The position numbers and the translations under genes are program-made. Shown here piece by piece: positions 1 through 8,706 of a stretch of DNA of 64,000 bases. The notes beneath the pieces are model-generated. The model had not been told where the DNA came from. It was given only the letters and a program-made list of their open reading frames with translations, and did not search any database. The stretch's first letter is position 1; each line of letters begins with the position of its first letter. The DNA comes from Maritalea mobilis (GTDB taxonomy: Bacteria > Pseudomonadota > Alphaproteobacteria > Rhizobiales > Devosiaceae), in NCBI RefSeq assembly GCF_004363175.1, contig NZ_SNYR01000001.1, positions 1,240,001 to 1,304,000 of the forward strand, given 5' to 3'.

Positions 1-1011
1 CAAAGGCTGACCATCCTCGCTCACTTGTTCCGTTTGCACCGCCAGTTCAACCGGCAGGCTCGATCCATCGGCACGCTTAAGCTCTGTCGCGCTCAAAACA
101 CCTTCTTGATATTGCTCAACTTGATCCAAAAATTTGGCCACAGGCTGCCCTGTGATTTCCTTTTTGGACATCTTCACCATACGGGCAAATTCGCTGTTGG
201 CCTCAACCATTAAGTCACCGCGTACCACCGCCATGCCATCCACAGCACTTTCAGCCAAATGGCGCAAACGGATCGACGCAAAGGCGCGTGCCTGGTTATC
301 AAGGAAATAGGTTACGGCCCCGGTGCCCAACACCAGAAAACATACGCCAGCCACCGCAGCTGCAATCAAATCACGCGCTTCAACCGCGGTTACGTCGCCA
401 CTGGTAGGTGCCAATGGTGTAATCTCAAGCGCGGCCATGCCGGTGAAATGCAGGCTCACGATGGCCAACACCATTGTGCCCGTGCCCGCAGCAATGCTGC
501 GCGCGCCACGCATATTCTGCATCAACCAAAATGTCAGCGCCCCTAAAAGGACTGCAAGGAAAACGGATGCAGCAACATAACTCATGTCCCATGCGGTTAG
601 CGCGCGCGCTGAAAAAGCGGTCATGCCCATATAGTGCATGGCGGAAATTGCTAGCCCGAAAGTTGCGCCACCAATTGGTGCGGCAAACGCAAAACGTTCA
701 CCCGCCAAGCCATATGCAGCGATACAGCCAAGAATGGCAACAATGAGCGAGATTAATGTCGGCCCAAAGTCATAGGCAACCGGAACACCCGGTTCAAAAG
801 CGAGCATGGCAACATAATGGGTGCACCAAATAGTTGACCCTGCTGCAATCGCACCAATAAATCCCCACGCAAATCGCGCCCGCGATTTGGTGGCAAATAC
901 CTTTTTGAGCAAATGTACAGACACGAAAGCACCCGATGCGCAAATCAATGCAGCAAGGGCCACCAAAATCAGGTCGTGTGCATACGCAATACAATTAATC
1001 ACACGCAACAT
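1..1011 (-). CDS. MHYT-PAS membrane signalling protein (C-terminus outside window)
   Basis: The frame is open from the ATG at 1011 to the window edge (337 codons), so the protein is truncated here. The N-terminal ~240 residues are hydrophobic and hold three MHYT-type repeats: WCTHYVAM near residue 62, MHYMGMTAF near 125 and SLHFTGM near 187. The family is thought to sense diatomic gases through a membrane-bound metal site. A PAS-like domain follows from about residue 245 (MAVVRGDLMVEANSEF). In this family the missing C-terminus is usually GGDEF-EAL or a histidine kinase, so a cyclic-di-GMP enzyme is likely but not visible. Its promoter region is shared with the divergent gene at 1186. Confidence 0.85.
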   Translation of the reverse strand, partial: MLRVINCIAYAHDLILVALAALICASGAFVSVHLLKKVFATKSRARFAWGFIGAIAAGSTIWCTHYVAMLAFEPGVPVAYDFGPTLISLIVAILGCIAAYGLAGERFAFAAPIGGATFGLAISAMHYMGMTAFSARALTAWDMSYVAASVFLAVLLGALTFWLMQNMRGARSIAAGTGTMVLAIVSLHFTGMAALEITPLAPTSGDVTAVEARDLIAAAVAGVCFLVLGTGAVTYFLDNQARAFASIRLRHLAESAVDGMAVVRGDLMVEANSEFARMVKMSKKEITGQPVAKFLDQVEQYQEGVLSATELKRADGSSLPVELAVQTEQVSEDGQPL

Positions 1012-1185
1012 GTTATCTCTCCTACCCCCTATATAGGCCTAATTCCCTTACAAATTATTGAATGTGTTGTTGATCTAACGAAACCGCGAAATAGGGGTAA
1101 GCACCGATGATCTGAAACCAAAAGTTGATGCAGATCATGGAAAGTTCCGCCCAATGAAGCAGCATAGGGGGCAAAGGAGAGAGCT

Positions 1186-1686
1186 ATGCCTGCTGCCACA
1201 TCAAAAGAGGACCTGATTGCGGTCACCGATAAAGAATATGCAAAACTGCAAAAACTACTGTCGGACATACAAGATGATTTTGCCCTTCAAAAGGATGATG
1301 AAGACACATCGATCAAAGATGTAATTGGACACCGCGCCCATTGGATTGAGCTTTTCCTTGGGTGGTATAATGATGGCATGGCGGGCAAAGAAGTGCACTT
1401 CCCCGCCAAAGGCTATAAATGGTCCGAACTCAAGCGGTACAATGGCAATCTGCGCCAGCAGCAAGCCAATCTGTCTTGGGACGACGCGGTGGCCCTTATG
1501 CGCACCAATCACAAAAAGATACATCAATTCATGGAGAACCATAGCGACAAAGAGCTTTATGGCGGTCCCATGAAAGGCGCCAACAATGAATGGACACCTG
1601 GCCGTTGGGCGGAAGCCGCAGGCCCCAGCCATTATAGATCTGCTGCAAAATATGTGCGTGCCCGCATTCGTAACGCCAAAAAGTGA
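1186..1686 (+). CDS. ClbS/DfsB-family four-helix bundle protein (DUF1706)
   Basis: The 166-residue protein begins MPAATSKEDLIAV, the typical opening of DUF1706 (ClbS/DfsB) proteins, and keeps the family features: a helix ending in HRAHWIELFLGWY, then a WSELKRYNG turn, and WTPGRWAEAAGPSHYRSA near the C-terminus. ClbS is a cyclopropane hydrolase that protects against colibactin; most homologues have no known substrate. The start has a good ribosome site (AAGGAG, 6 nt before ATG). No colibactin-like genes are nearby, so a general stress or detoxification role is only a guess. Confidence 0.8.
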   Translation: MPAATSKEDLIAVTDKEYAKLQKLLSDIQDDFALQKDDEDTSIKDVIGHRAHWIELFLGWYNDGMAGKEVHFPAKGYKWSELKRYNGNLRQQQANLSWDDAVALMRTNHKKIHQFMENHSDKELYGGPMKGANNEWTPGRWAEAAGPSHYRSAAKYVRARIRNAKK

Positions 1687-1816
1687 GTTTTTCCAAAGCG
1701 GCTGGCATCATGTGCCACCCGCGCTTCTGCTCGCAAAAAGGACTTTGTTAACCATTTGCTTACCATAGTGGTCATCTCACCTGATCACCCCACAACTCCG
1801 CGCCCTGCTCTATATT

Positions 1817-2428
1817 ATGTCCACCCGTTCCACATTGCTGCTGTTGGCCAACAATATTCTACCCCTATTGGGGGTTTTGCTATTGGGATGGAGTGTTTTT
1901 GAACTGCTGCTCGCCTTCTTATTGGAAAGTGTGGCGATTGCATTTTGGACCCTGCTGATTTTGCTTTTCAGCAAGAAACGCCGCCAACATGAACTTGAAT
2001 ATTCGCCTCGGCATTTTTGGCCCAAGCGGATTTTCGACCTGTTTACAGTGTTAGGCGTGTGCGCGATCTTTTTCCCCAGCACCTTTTATCTATATGGGCG
2101 GGTATATGGCGGCATACCGCTCGCGCGTTTTGGCAATCCGGCCGATCTATTTCAAGAGATCATCATAGCCAAGCAACTCTATTGGCCGCCGCTCACGACC
2201 TTCGTGATGGGTGCTTACGCGTTCTTGTTCGAACGAAACTGGCTGGACCTCGACCAGCTCTATGCAAACCTATTCATCCGAATAGCCATGCTGCAAATCG
2301 TGCTCGTCATTGGGGCAATGCTGTCTGTGAAGTTTGGCGCAATGGCTGGCTATATCATTTTTTGGACGATGCAAATTTTGCTGGATTTCATCTATTTACA
2401 AAATCCAAAAGCAGTAGAAACCGAATAG
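1817..2428 (+). CDS. Small integral membrane protein, DUF6498-like
   Basis: This 203-residue protein has about five hydrophobic segments. The first two (residues ~7-50) include LLLGWSVFELLLAFLLESV, which resembles the W-x-x-x-E-L-L...E-S pattern I associate with DUF6498 membrane proteins. Function unknown. The ribosome site is weak, but the ORF is intact, follows the codon use of its neighbours and stands alone between the ClbS-like gene and the convergent acetyltransferase. The DUF assignment is from memory of the motif and needs a profile search. Confidence 0.65.
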   Translation: MSTRSTLLLLANNILPLLGVLLLGWSVFELLLAFLLESVAIAFWTLLILLFSKKRRQHELEYSPRHFWPKRIFDLFTVLGVCAIFFPSTFYLYGRVYGGIPLARFGNPADLFQEIIIAKQLYWPPLTTFVMGAYAFLFERNWLDLDQLYANLFIRIAMLQIVLVIGAMLSVKFGAMAGYIIFWTMQILLDFIYLQNPKAVETE

Positions 2429-2440
2429 CATTACAGCCGA

Positions 2441-3049
2441 CTAAATTGCGCGCGCAAAAATCGGCGCGCCGTTGTCGGCCACCTGCTCAAATCCCATCGC
2501 TTTGTAAAAGCCGATCGCGCGGTGGTTTTCACGATTGACCCCCAAATGAATACCGCTCACGCCATCTGCCCGCAACTTGTCTAATGCGGCACGCATCAAT
2601 TTACCGCCAAACCCATCGCCTTGCGCTGGTGGCAACAAATTGATGTGCAAATGCGCCGGATAATCGTCGGCATAATCTGGGGCAGGTTGTTGGTTTTGCG
2701 CCAGCGATGTCAAAAAGTTGCGATCACCCTCGGTTTGTGGCTCAAACTCTTGCAAAAATGATGCAACCCTTGGCCACCAATTGTCTTTTTGCCAAGCTTC
2801 ATATGCTCTCGTATTCGCAGCCGTCACAATGTATCCCACAGCCTCGCCTGCGCCATTATCCACCACAAAACAATGTTCAGGATTAAAAAGCACATAGGGC
2901 ACCGCCCAAATCATGCCGGGCAAATCCAAGCGGGAGTAGCGATCACGAGCATCCTCACCGCTTGCAGCAGTGCGCACGCAAATATCACTGATGGCAACTT
3001 CGTCTTCAAGGCGCGCAGCACGCACAAAAAATTTAGACAAATCCACCAT
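2441..3049 (-). CDS. GNAT-family N-acetyltransferase
   Basis: The 202-residue protein has the GNAT acetyl-CoA fold. Residues ~60-80 (CFVVDNGAGEAVGYIVTA) are the central strand, HLHINLLPPAQGDGFGGKLM is motif A (Q-x-x-G-x-G/A pyrophosphate loop, here QGDGFGG), and GIHLGVNRENHRAIGFYKAMGF is motif B. It resembles the subgroup whose N-terminus has GEDARDRY and PGMIWAVPY, often annotated as acting on small molecules or protein amino groups; the substrate is unknown. ATG at 3049 is preferred over the in-frame TTG at 3052 because GGAGGT lies 5 nt upstream of the ATG. Confidence 0.85.
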   Translation of the reverse strand: MVDLSKFFVRAARLEDEVAISDICVRTAASGEDARDRYSRLDLPGMIWAVPYVLFNPEHCFVVDNGAGEAVGYIVTAANTRAYEAWQKDNWWPRVASFLQEFEPQTEGDRNFLTSLAQNQQPAPDYADDYPAHLHINLLPPAQGDGFGGKLMRAALDKLRADGVSGIHLGVNRENHRAIGFYKAMGFEQVADNGAPIFARAI

Positions 3050-3069
3050 CAATGACCTCCTTCAATATA

Positions 3070-3996
3070 TTAGGCTGCCCGCACAAACCGGCCAGTCGAA
3101 ATCTCTTCCAACGCCCCAGTGCTGGCCGCCGTTTCAGCCCGCACCTTATCGGCAAATTTGGAAAAGTCACGTGCATGTTCAAAATCAGCATTGATCCGCG
3201 TATGCGCATTCGGCACAGAGGACAAAAGCAGCTTTGAATAGGCATGTTGCGGGTCACGAACGATCAAGTCCGATGGTCCGAACTCAACAATGCGTCCACC
3301 AAACATAACCGCAGTATTCTCGGTCAAATAATGCGCCGTCGCCAAATCGTGCGTGATGTATAAAAATGTAATGCCACGCTCTTTTTTAAGACGGTTCATC
3401 AAGTTCAAAATAGACCGACGGATCGACACATCAAGCATTGACGTAGGTTCATCAGCGATAATCAATTCTGCCCCGACAGCCAAAGCACGGGCCAAATTGA
3501 TCCGCTGACGTTGTCCGCCAGAAAGCTCATGCGGGTACTTGTCCAACATCACAGAAGGGTCCAACTCCACATCTTCAAGCGTGCGGATCACCTCTTGCTC
3601 AAGGGTAGAACCGTCAGGCACCCGACTGTGCAGACTGAGTGGACGTGCCAGATGATGGCGTACAGTGTGCGTAGGGTTTAGCGAGGCAAACGGGTCTTGA
3701 AACACCATTTGCACCTTGCGTGCATTTTCGCGCTTTTCTTTTGAGTTGCGAGCGCTGGTGATGCTTTTGCCATTCACCAAAATATCGCCTGCATCAATAT
3801 CAAACATGCCTGCAATCGCACGGCCACAAGTGGATTTGCCTGAGCCACTTTCCCCCACCAAAGCCAAGGCTTCACCCCGGCCAAGTTTAAAGGAAATATC
3901 CTGCAGTGCTTTGACCTGTTTTGAGCCACTAAAGATGGTTTTGAGCGTATAGGTTTTCGAAACGCCCTTCACTTCCAAATAGGGTTGGTCAGTCAT
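3070..3996 (-). CDS. ABC importer ATPase, DppF/OppF type
   Basis: This is the second nucleotide-binding subunit of a peptide/oligosaccharide-type importer, working on the cytoplasmic face. Visible motifs are Walker A GESGSGKST (48-56), Q-loop VFQDP, signature LSGGQRQR, Walker [10 protein letters not shown] and the switch histidine in YITHDLA. A C-terminal oligopeptide-transporter-type extension follows but lacks the usual Cys-rich 4Fe-4S-like cluster of DppF. It is the last gene of the operon SBP-permease-permease-ATPase-ATPase and starts directly after the stop of its partner ATPase, which suggests translational coupling. Substrate unknown. Confidence 0.9.
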   Translation of the reverse strand: MTDQPYLEVKGVSKTYTLKTIFSGSKQVKALQDISFKLGRGEALALVGESGSGKSTCGRAIAGMFDIDAGDILVNGKSITSARNSKEKRENARKVQMVFQDPFASLNPTHTVRHHLARPLSLHSRVPDGSTLEQEVIRTLEDVELDPSVMLDKYPHELSGGQRQRINLARALAVGAELIIADEPTSMLDVSIRRSILNLMNRLKKERGITFLYITHDLATAHYLTENTAVMFGGRIVEFGPSDLIVRDPQHAYSKLLLSSVPNAHTRINADFEHARDFSKFADKVRAETAASTGALEEISTGRFVRAA

Positions 3997-4806
3997 TTAC
4001 GCCACTCCCTCAGCATCTTCAAAGCTGGGCATCGCATCCCACAATTGCTTGGTGTAATCATGTTGCGGATTGTGCAAAATTTCATGCGCACTGTTCACTT
4101 CCACAATCTCGCCTTTCAGCATGATTGCAATGCGATCTGCAAATTGAGACATCAGCGCCAAATCGTGGGTGATGAACAAAATTGAAAAGCCAAACTTCTT
4201 CTGCAGGCCCGCAATTTCTTGCAAAATTTCCCGCTGCACCACCACGTCCAACGCGGTGGTTGGCTCATCCATAATGATCATTTGCGGTTCAAGAATAAGC
4301 GCATTGGCCAACACCACACGCTGCCGCATGCCGCCGGACAGTTGGTGCGGATAATCATCAAGCCGCACCGGATCAATGCCCACCAATTCCATCAATTCAA
4401 CAGCGCGAGCGCGCGCTTCTTCAGTGCTTTTGCCAGTATGGCGATGATAAACATCACGGAATTGCTCAAAAATGGTCAATACCGGATTGAGCGCATTCAT
4501 GGCGCTTTGGAACACCAAAGACACTTTGCTCCAGCGCCATTGCGCCAATGTTTCCTCATCAAATGCCAACACATCTTCACCATCCACGGTGATGTCACCG
4601 CCAGCAATAAAAGCTGGTGGCCGGTGCAAACGCATCAATGCGTATGCAATGGTGGATTTACCACATCCGCTTTCCCCGGCAAGGCCAAGCACTTCACCGC
4701 GATTGATGTGCAAATCAACGCCTTTCACCGCCCGAAACGGACCATCTAGGGTCATATAATCGACCTTGAGGTCTTTAACGTCTAGGAACCGTTCTGATTG
4801 TGTCAT
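3997..4806 (-). CDS. ABC importer ATPase, DppD/OppD type
   Basis: First nucleotide-binding subunit of the importer encoded at 3.1-8.4 kb. Walker A is GESGCGKST (44-52), the signature LSGGMRQRV, Walker [13 protein letters not shown] and the switch region FITHDLAL. At 269 residues it is shorter than canonical DppD (~325) because the C-terminal regulatory extension is largely missing. That fits the oligosaccharide/beta-glucoside branch of this transporter class better than true dipeptide importers, but this is inference. It overlaps the upstream permease gene by 4 nt (ATGA). Confidence 0.9.
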   Translation of the reverse strand: MTQSERFLDVKDLKVDYMTLDGPFRAVKGVDLHINRGEVLGLAGESGCGKSTIAYALMRLHRPPAFIAGGDITVDGEDVLAFDEETLAQWRWSKVSLVFQSAMNALNPVLTIFEQFRDVYHRHTGKSTEEARARAVELMELVGIDPVRLDDYPHQLSGGMRQRVVLANALILEPQMIIMDEPTTALDVVVQREILQEIAGLQKKFGFSILFITHDLALMSQFADRIAIMLKGEIVEVNSAHEILHNPQHDYTKQLWDAMPSFEDAEGVA

Positions 4807-5717
4807 GATGCAGCTCCCTTCGCGCTTTTATAGCTCCGGTCAAATTTCTTCTGCGCCTTCACGGCTTTATTGATGGCACCCAATGTCCGCAAACGAGGGT
4901 TTGAGATTTCATCAACGCCGAAGTTGAGCAAACTCAAGCCAATACCGATGGTCACGATGGCGAAACATGGCGCAAACATTTCCCACCAAGCACCAACGGT
5001 GATCGCTGACGAGGTTTGGGCGTTATAAAGCATGTTGCCCCATGACACAGCGAGCGGATCGCCAAGCCCCAAAAACTCAAGTGTCGCTTGGGTGATGATG
5101 GTGTAAACCACAGACCCGATAAAGTTGAAGCCGATGATGGACAACAGGTTGGGCATCAATTCGATGCAAATGATCCGCCAGCTCGGCTCACCAATTTGCT
5201 CTGATGCTTCAACAAACTCGCGCCGTCGCAGGGTCAATGTCTGGGCACGGGTGACCCGTGCCCCCCACGCCCAGGACGTTAAGCCAATAATCAGCGCGAT
5301 CATAAAGGGGTCGGATTTACCGATAAAGGCCGCGAGCACCAATAATAGGGGCAATTGGGGTATGACCAATGCAATATTGGTGATGAAGTTCAAACTCTCA
5401 TCAATAACCCCGCCAAAATAGCCTGCGGTCACGCCGATCAATGTGCCGATCACGGTCACGATCAACCCGGCGGAAAAACCAACCATCAAAGAAGTGCGCG
5501 TGCCCCAAACAAATTGAGTGTAAACATCGCGGCCCATCCGGGTGGACCCCATCACATGCTCCACACTCGGCGCTTGGTGTGGCCGCGCCACCCGTTTGGC
5601 CGGGTCGTGGCTGGTGATCAAAGGAGCTGCCAGCGCCAGAGCTATGTAAGCCAACACAATCAACATGCCTGCGGTGGCTTTTTTGTTACGCATAACAATC
5701 GAGAAAAATTTCAACAT
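4803..5717 (-). CDS. ABC importer permease, DppC type
   Basis: The 304-residue inner-membrane subunit has one N-terminal TM segment (MLIVLAYIALALAAPLI), the DppC-type periplasmic stretch HVMGSTRMGRDVYTQFVWG and a five-helix core. The EAA loop (coupling helix) is seen in REFVEASEQIGEPSWRI. It pairs with the DppB-type permease upstream, 3 nt away, and overlaps the ATPase gene downstream by 4 nt. Confidence 0.9.
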   Translation of the reverse strand: MLKFFSIVMRNKKATAGMLIVLAYIALALAAPLITSHDPAKRVARPHQAPSVEHVMGSTRMGRDVYTQFVWGTRTSLMVGFSAGLIVTVIGTLIGVTAGYFGGVIDESLNFITNIALVIPQLPLLLVLAAFIGKSDPFMIALIIGLTSWAWGARVTRAQTLTLRRREFVEASEQIGEPSWRIICIELMPNLLSIIGFNFIGSVVYTIITQATLEFLGLGDPLAVSWGNMLYNAQTSSAITVGAWWEMFAPCFAIVTIGIGLSLLNFGVDEISNPRLRTLGAINKAVKAQKKFDRSYKSAKGAAS

Positions 5718-5720
5718 GAT

Positions 5721-6698
5721 TTATGCCTTCCGCAGACGGGGATCGAGGAAAATATAGATGAAGTCGATCAAAAGGTTCGCTGTCAGCATGGCCAAAGTCA
5801 TGATGATCAACTGACCTTGGATCAGCGGATAGTCGCGGGCGATGATGCCTTGGAACAAAATATTGCCAAGCCCGGGATAGTTAAACACGATCTCAATGAT
5901 CAAAGAGCCGCCCATAACAGAGCCCAAGCTCAACGCAAATGCGGTCATTGATGGTAACAAGGCATTCCGCGCCGCATAATTATAACGCACACGCTTGTCC
6001 GACAGGCCTTTGGCGTGCCCCATCACCACATGTTCTTCACCCAATTGCCCAATCATATTGTTGCGCATGGTGATCAAATAGCCGCCGATGGACACAAAGG
6101 CCAAAGTGCCGATTGGCATCAAGGCATGATAGAAAACAGAGCTGAGATATTCCCAAGTAAAGCCGGGATCGATTGAAGGATCATAGGCATAGCTGGTGGG
6201 CAAAACCTCAAGCACCAAGCCAAAGATATAAAGCGTGGTGATGCCGATCACCAAGGCGGGCACAGATTGCACCGCAAGGGCCGAAGGTGAAATCACGCTG
6301 TCAAAACTGCCGCCGCGCTTCCATGCAGCATAGATGCCCAACAGAGAACCAATGCAGAAAGCAAGGATAACTGAGGTCCCTGCCAAAAACAGAGTCCAAG
6401 GCAGAGCCTGCATCAAAACATCCATCACAGTCAGTGGATATTTTTTAATCGAAACACCAAAATCCCAAGAGAATACGGATTTCAGATAGATAAAATATTC
6501 TTCAATAAGAGGCCGCTCCACAAAGCCGAATGTTTCGGCCAAAGCCTTTTTGGCTTCTGGTGGCAAGCTGTTGCCCGCATTGGCGAACATAATATCAATG
6601 GGGTTACCCGGCATCAGGCGCGGCAGCAAAAAGTTGATGGTGGCCGCCACCAAAAATGCGACGAGATAAAACATAATTCGTCTAATGATGAATGACAT
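5721..6698 (-). CDS. ABC importer permease, DppB type
   Basis: The 325-residue permease begins with the DppB signature MSFIIRRIMFYLVAFLVA and contains NFLLPRLMPGNPID. The EAA loop GEEHVVMGHAKGLSDKRVRY lies near residue 215 and the typical NYPGLGNILFQ near 275. It forms the transmembrane channel together with the DppC-type subunit encoded downstream. The gene follows the SBP gene after a hairpin (6725-6746) that probably lowers permease expression relative to the binding protein. Confidence 0.9.
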   Translation of the reverse strand: MSFIIRRIMFYLVAFLVAATINFLLPRLMPGNPIDIMFANAGNSLPPEAKKALAETFGFVERPLIEEYFIYLKSVFSWDFGVSIKKYPLTVMDVLMQALPWTLFLAGTSVILAFCIGSLLGIYAAWKRGGSFDSVISPSALAVQSVPALVIGITTLYIFGLVLEVLPTSYAYDPSIDPGFTWEYLSSVFYHALMPIGTLAFVSIGGYLITMRNNMIGQLGEEHVVMGHAKGLSDKRVRYNYAARNALLPSMTAFALSLGSVMGGSLIIEIVFNYPGLGNILFQGIIARDYPLIQGQLIIMTLAMLTANLLIDFIYIFLDPRLRKA

Positions 6699-6724
6699 TT
6701 TGGTCTTCCGATCTTTTACAAAGA

Positions 6725-6746
6725 GGGCGGTGCCTAAGCACCGCCC
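6725..6746 (-). terminator. Intra-operon hairpin between SBP and permease genes
   Basis: A perfect 9-bp inverted repeat, GGGCGGTGC-CTAA-GCACCGCCC, lies between the stop of the SBP gene and the start of the DppB-type permease. On the minus strand it is followed by CTCTTTG, a poor T-run. It therefore looks like a partial terminator or mRNA-stabilising hairpin rather than a full stop. Such structures commonly raise the amount of binding protein over membrane subunits. Confidence 0.6.
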
Positions 6747-6774
6747 ACCATCTCAAGCTTTCAAAAGGGAGGGA

Positions 6775-8430
6775 CTAGCTCTTTGGCTTGATTGAAAGCA
6801 AGTGAAGGATACGCTCTGGGTTACCGTCATGTACGGTTGGAACCGCATAATCATTCTCAGCAGAGAAGAAGCCTTCAAAGCGTGCTGTGTTGTACTGGTA
6901 CCAATATGGGTTGTTGAACACAGGGATGTGCGGCATGTCTTTAGACAAGATCATCTGAATTTCATTCATGATCTCGCGCTGTTCAGACTCTTCCGCAGTT
7001 TTGAAGAAGCTATCAAGCAACTTGTCCAACTCGTCGTTGGTGTAACCGGTTACAGAGAAACGGCTCGCCATCGCTTTTGAAGAGTGGAATGTGTCAAACG
7101 CCATATGTGGTGTTACACCAACAACCAACGCGTTGATTGCACCTTGGTAAGACCCATCCAGCAATTGCTGGGTCCAAGCAGCAGCTTCTGGTGTTGAAAC
7201 GCTGGCATTAACGCCGGCTTCGTTCAAACCTTCAACAGCCAATTGAACTGTGTTTACCCAGTCAGTCCAGCCGTTAGGTACAATCAAGTCAAACTTGATC
7301 GGCTTGCCTGATGGTGTGTCGATGAAGCCATCGCCATCTGCATCTTTATAGCCAGCTTCTTCCAACAGAGCCATTGCACCTTCAATATTGTATTCGGTGT
7401 ATTGACCATATTGTGCGTCAGCTTCTGGGTTGTTCCATGCGTGGTAACCACGGCCCAAGCCTGATGGATATTGGTTGATGGTTGGGTAGCCATAACCCGC
7501 AATGTCAACCATAGCCTGACGGTCCATCGCCATAGAGAAGGCACGACGGAAGTTCACATCACTAAAGGCTTCTTTGTTGCCTTCTTCTGATGCATTCATG
7601 TTCAGGTTAAAGATAACCAATGAACCACCTGGGAACCAATATTTGTGGTTTTCAGGGTCTTTCGCCACATAGGTTTTTTCGATGTCTGGCAAAAATGAAC
7701 CAAACCAATCCAACTCGCCTTTTGCCGCAGCAGTCAAAGTTTGGTCGTTGGTTGCGATTTGCGGGAAGCGCATGCAATCAATGTCCAAATCATCAGCTTG
7801 GAAATAGTGTGGGTTGCGGCACTGCACATATTCTTGTGGTGTGAAGCGACGGATTTCAGTCAATGGACCAGAGCCAACTGGATTTGGGTTGGTGAAGCTT
7901 ACAGGATCTTCAATCTCCGCCCAAACATGCTCAGGCACAGTGTGAATGCGTGCAACGTCAAAGATCAAACCAGTGCTGGCCTCTTTGTAGTTCACTTTCA
8001 CATGGCTATCATCGATCAACTCAACGCTGTCGATTTTTTCCCAAAGCGCACGTGTATCCAGCGCTGGGTGCTCTTTAATCAAATTGAATGTGAAATAAAC
8101 GTCATTTGCGTCAAGTGTTTCACCATCTGACCATTTTACGCCATCACGAATTTTGAACGTGACAGAAGTCAAATCATCTGAATATTCGAAGCTCTCAGCC
8201 AAGCGATATTCAGGCTTACCGCCTTGCAAACGGTTGAACACAACAAGCTGCTCAAACATGAAGTCGCGAACTGAGCGCACATCTGATGTTTGGTTGAATG
8301 GGTTATAAACTTCAGCAAATGCTGTTGTTTGGTGGGGGACGGCTGTCAAAATGACATCTTCGGCCTGGGCAACTGATGTGCCAGCCATAAGCGCAGCGGT
8401 AACCGCTGACAAAATCATGCTACGACGCAT
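6775..8430 (-). CDS. ABC importer periplasmic solute-binding protein, SBP_bac_5 family
   Basis: The 551-residue protein starts with a Sec signal peptide (MRRSMILSAVTAALMAGTSVAQA, cleavage near AQA-ED) and carries the SBP_bac_5 (DppA/OppA-like) fold. Landmarks are the LRxGVKWSDGE-like strand (IRDGVKWSDGETLDANDVYF) and NVNFRRAFSMAMDR-like (DVNFRRAFSMAMDR). The stretch NPNPVGSGPLTEI and the asparagine/Cys pair in YVQCRNPHYF resemble binding proteins seen next to beta-glucosidases in other bacteria. An oligosaccharide or glycoside is thus as likely as a peptide; no glycosidase is adjacent here. The gene has a strong AGGAGG site and heads the five-gene importer operon. Confidence 0.88.
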   Translation of the reverse strand: MRRSMILSAVTAALMAGTSVAQAEDVILTAVPHQTTAFAEVYNPFNQTSDVRSVRDFMFEQLVVFNRLQGGKPEYRLAESFEYSDDLTSVTFKIRDGVKWSDGETLDANDVYFTFNLIKEHPALDTRALWEKIDSVELIDDSHVKVNYKEASTGLIFDVARIHTVPEHVWAEIEDPVSFTNPNPVGSGPLTEIRRFTPQEYVQCRNPHYFQADDLDIDCMRFPQIATNDQTLTAAAKGELDWFGSFLPDIEKTYVAKDPENHKYWFPGGSLVIFNLNMNASEEGNKEAFSDVNFRRAFSMAMDRQAMVDIAGYGYPTINQYPSGLGRGYHAWNNPEADAQYGQYTEYNIEGAMALLEEAGYKDADGDGFIDTPSGKPIKFDLIVPNGWTDWVNTVQLAVEGLNEAGVNASVSTPEAAAWTQQLLDGSYQGAINALVVGVTPHMAFDTFHSSKAMASRFSVTGYTNDELDKLLDSFFKTAEESEQREIMNEIQMILSKDMPHIPVFNNPYWYQYNTARFEGFFSAENDYAVPTVHDGNPERILHLLSIKPKS

Positions 8431-8692
8431 GGGAGTTCCTCCTAAAAATTTATCCTCTCACTTGCGATCTTTATAATGTCGCAAGTCCCTCAGCCCTGCC
8501 CCTGTCGCCTCTTGACAAACGCGATGCTGCAGGTGAGCTTATACCAAACCAATTGAATACCAAAAGTCACGCAGCGCATTCTGAAAAATCTGCTGAAAAA
8601 TCGTAAAAATCGATTTTTGGCCAAATGGTATCAAACACTTAGACTATATATGAGATGCCACTGCTGTGGATAAATTGGTCTATAAAGTGACC

Positions 8693-8700
8693 GGGGGAGG
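8693..8700 (+). promoter_or_regulatory. Ribosome binding site that selects a TTG start
   Basis: GGGGGAGG ends 6 nt before the TTG at 8707, ideal spacing, but 15 nt before the first in-frame ATG at 8716. This favours the TTG as start of the hybrid kinase. Confidence 0.65.
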
Positions 8701-8706
8701 CACAAA

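Noticed and set aside
2017-2538. 173-codon frame overlapping the DUF6498-like gene
   Set aside because: Arg/His-rich out-of-frame shadow that runs into the convergent acetyltransferase.
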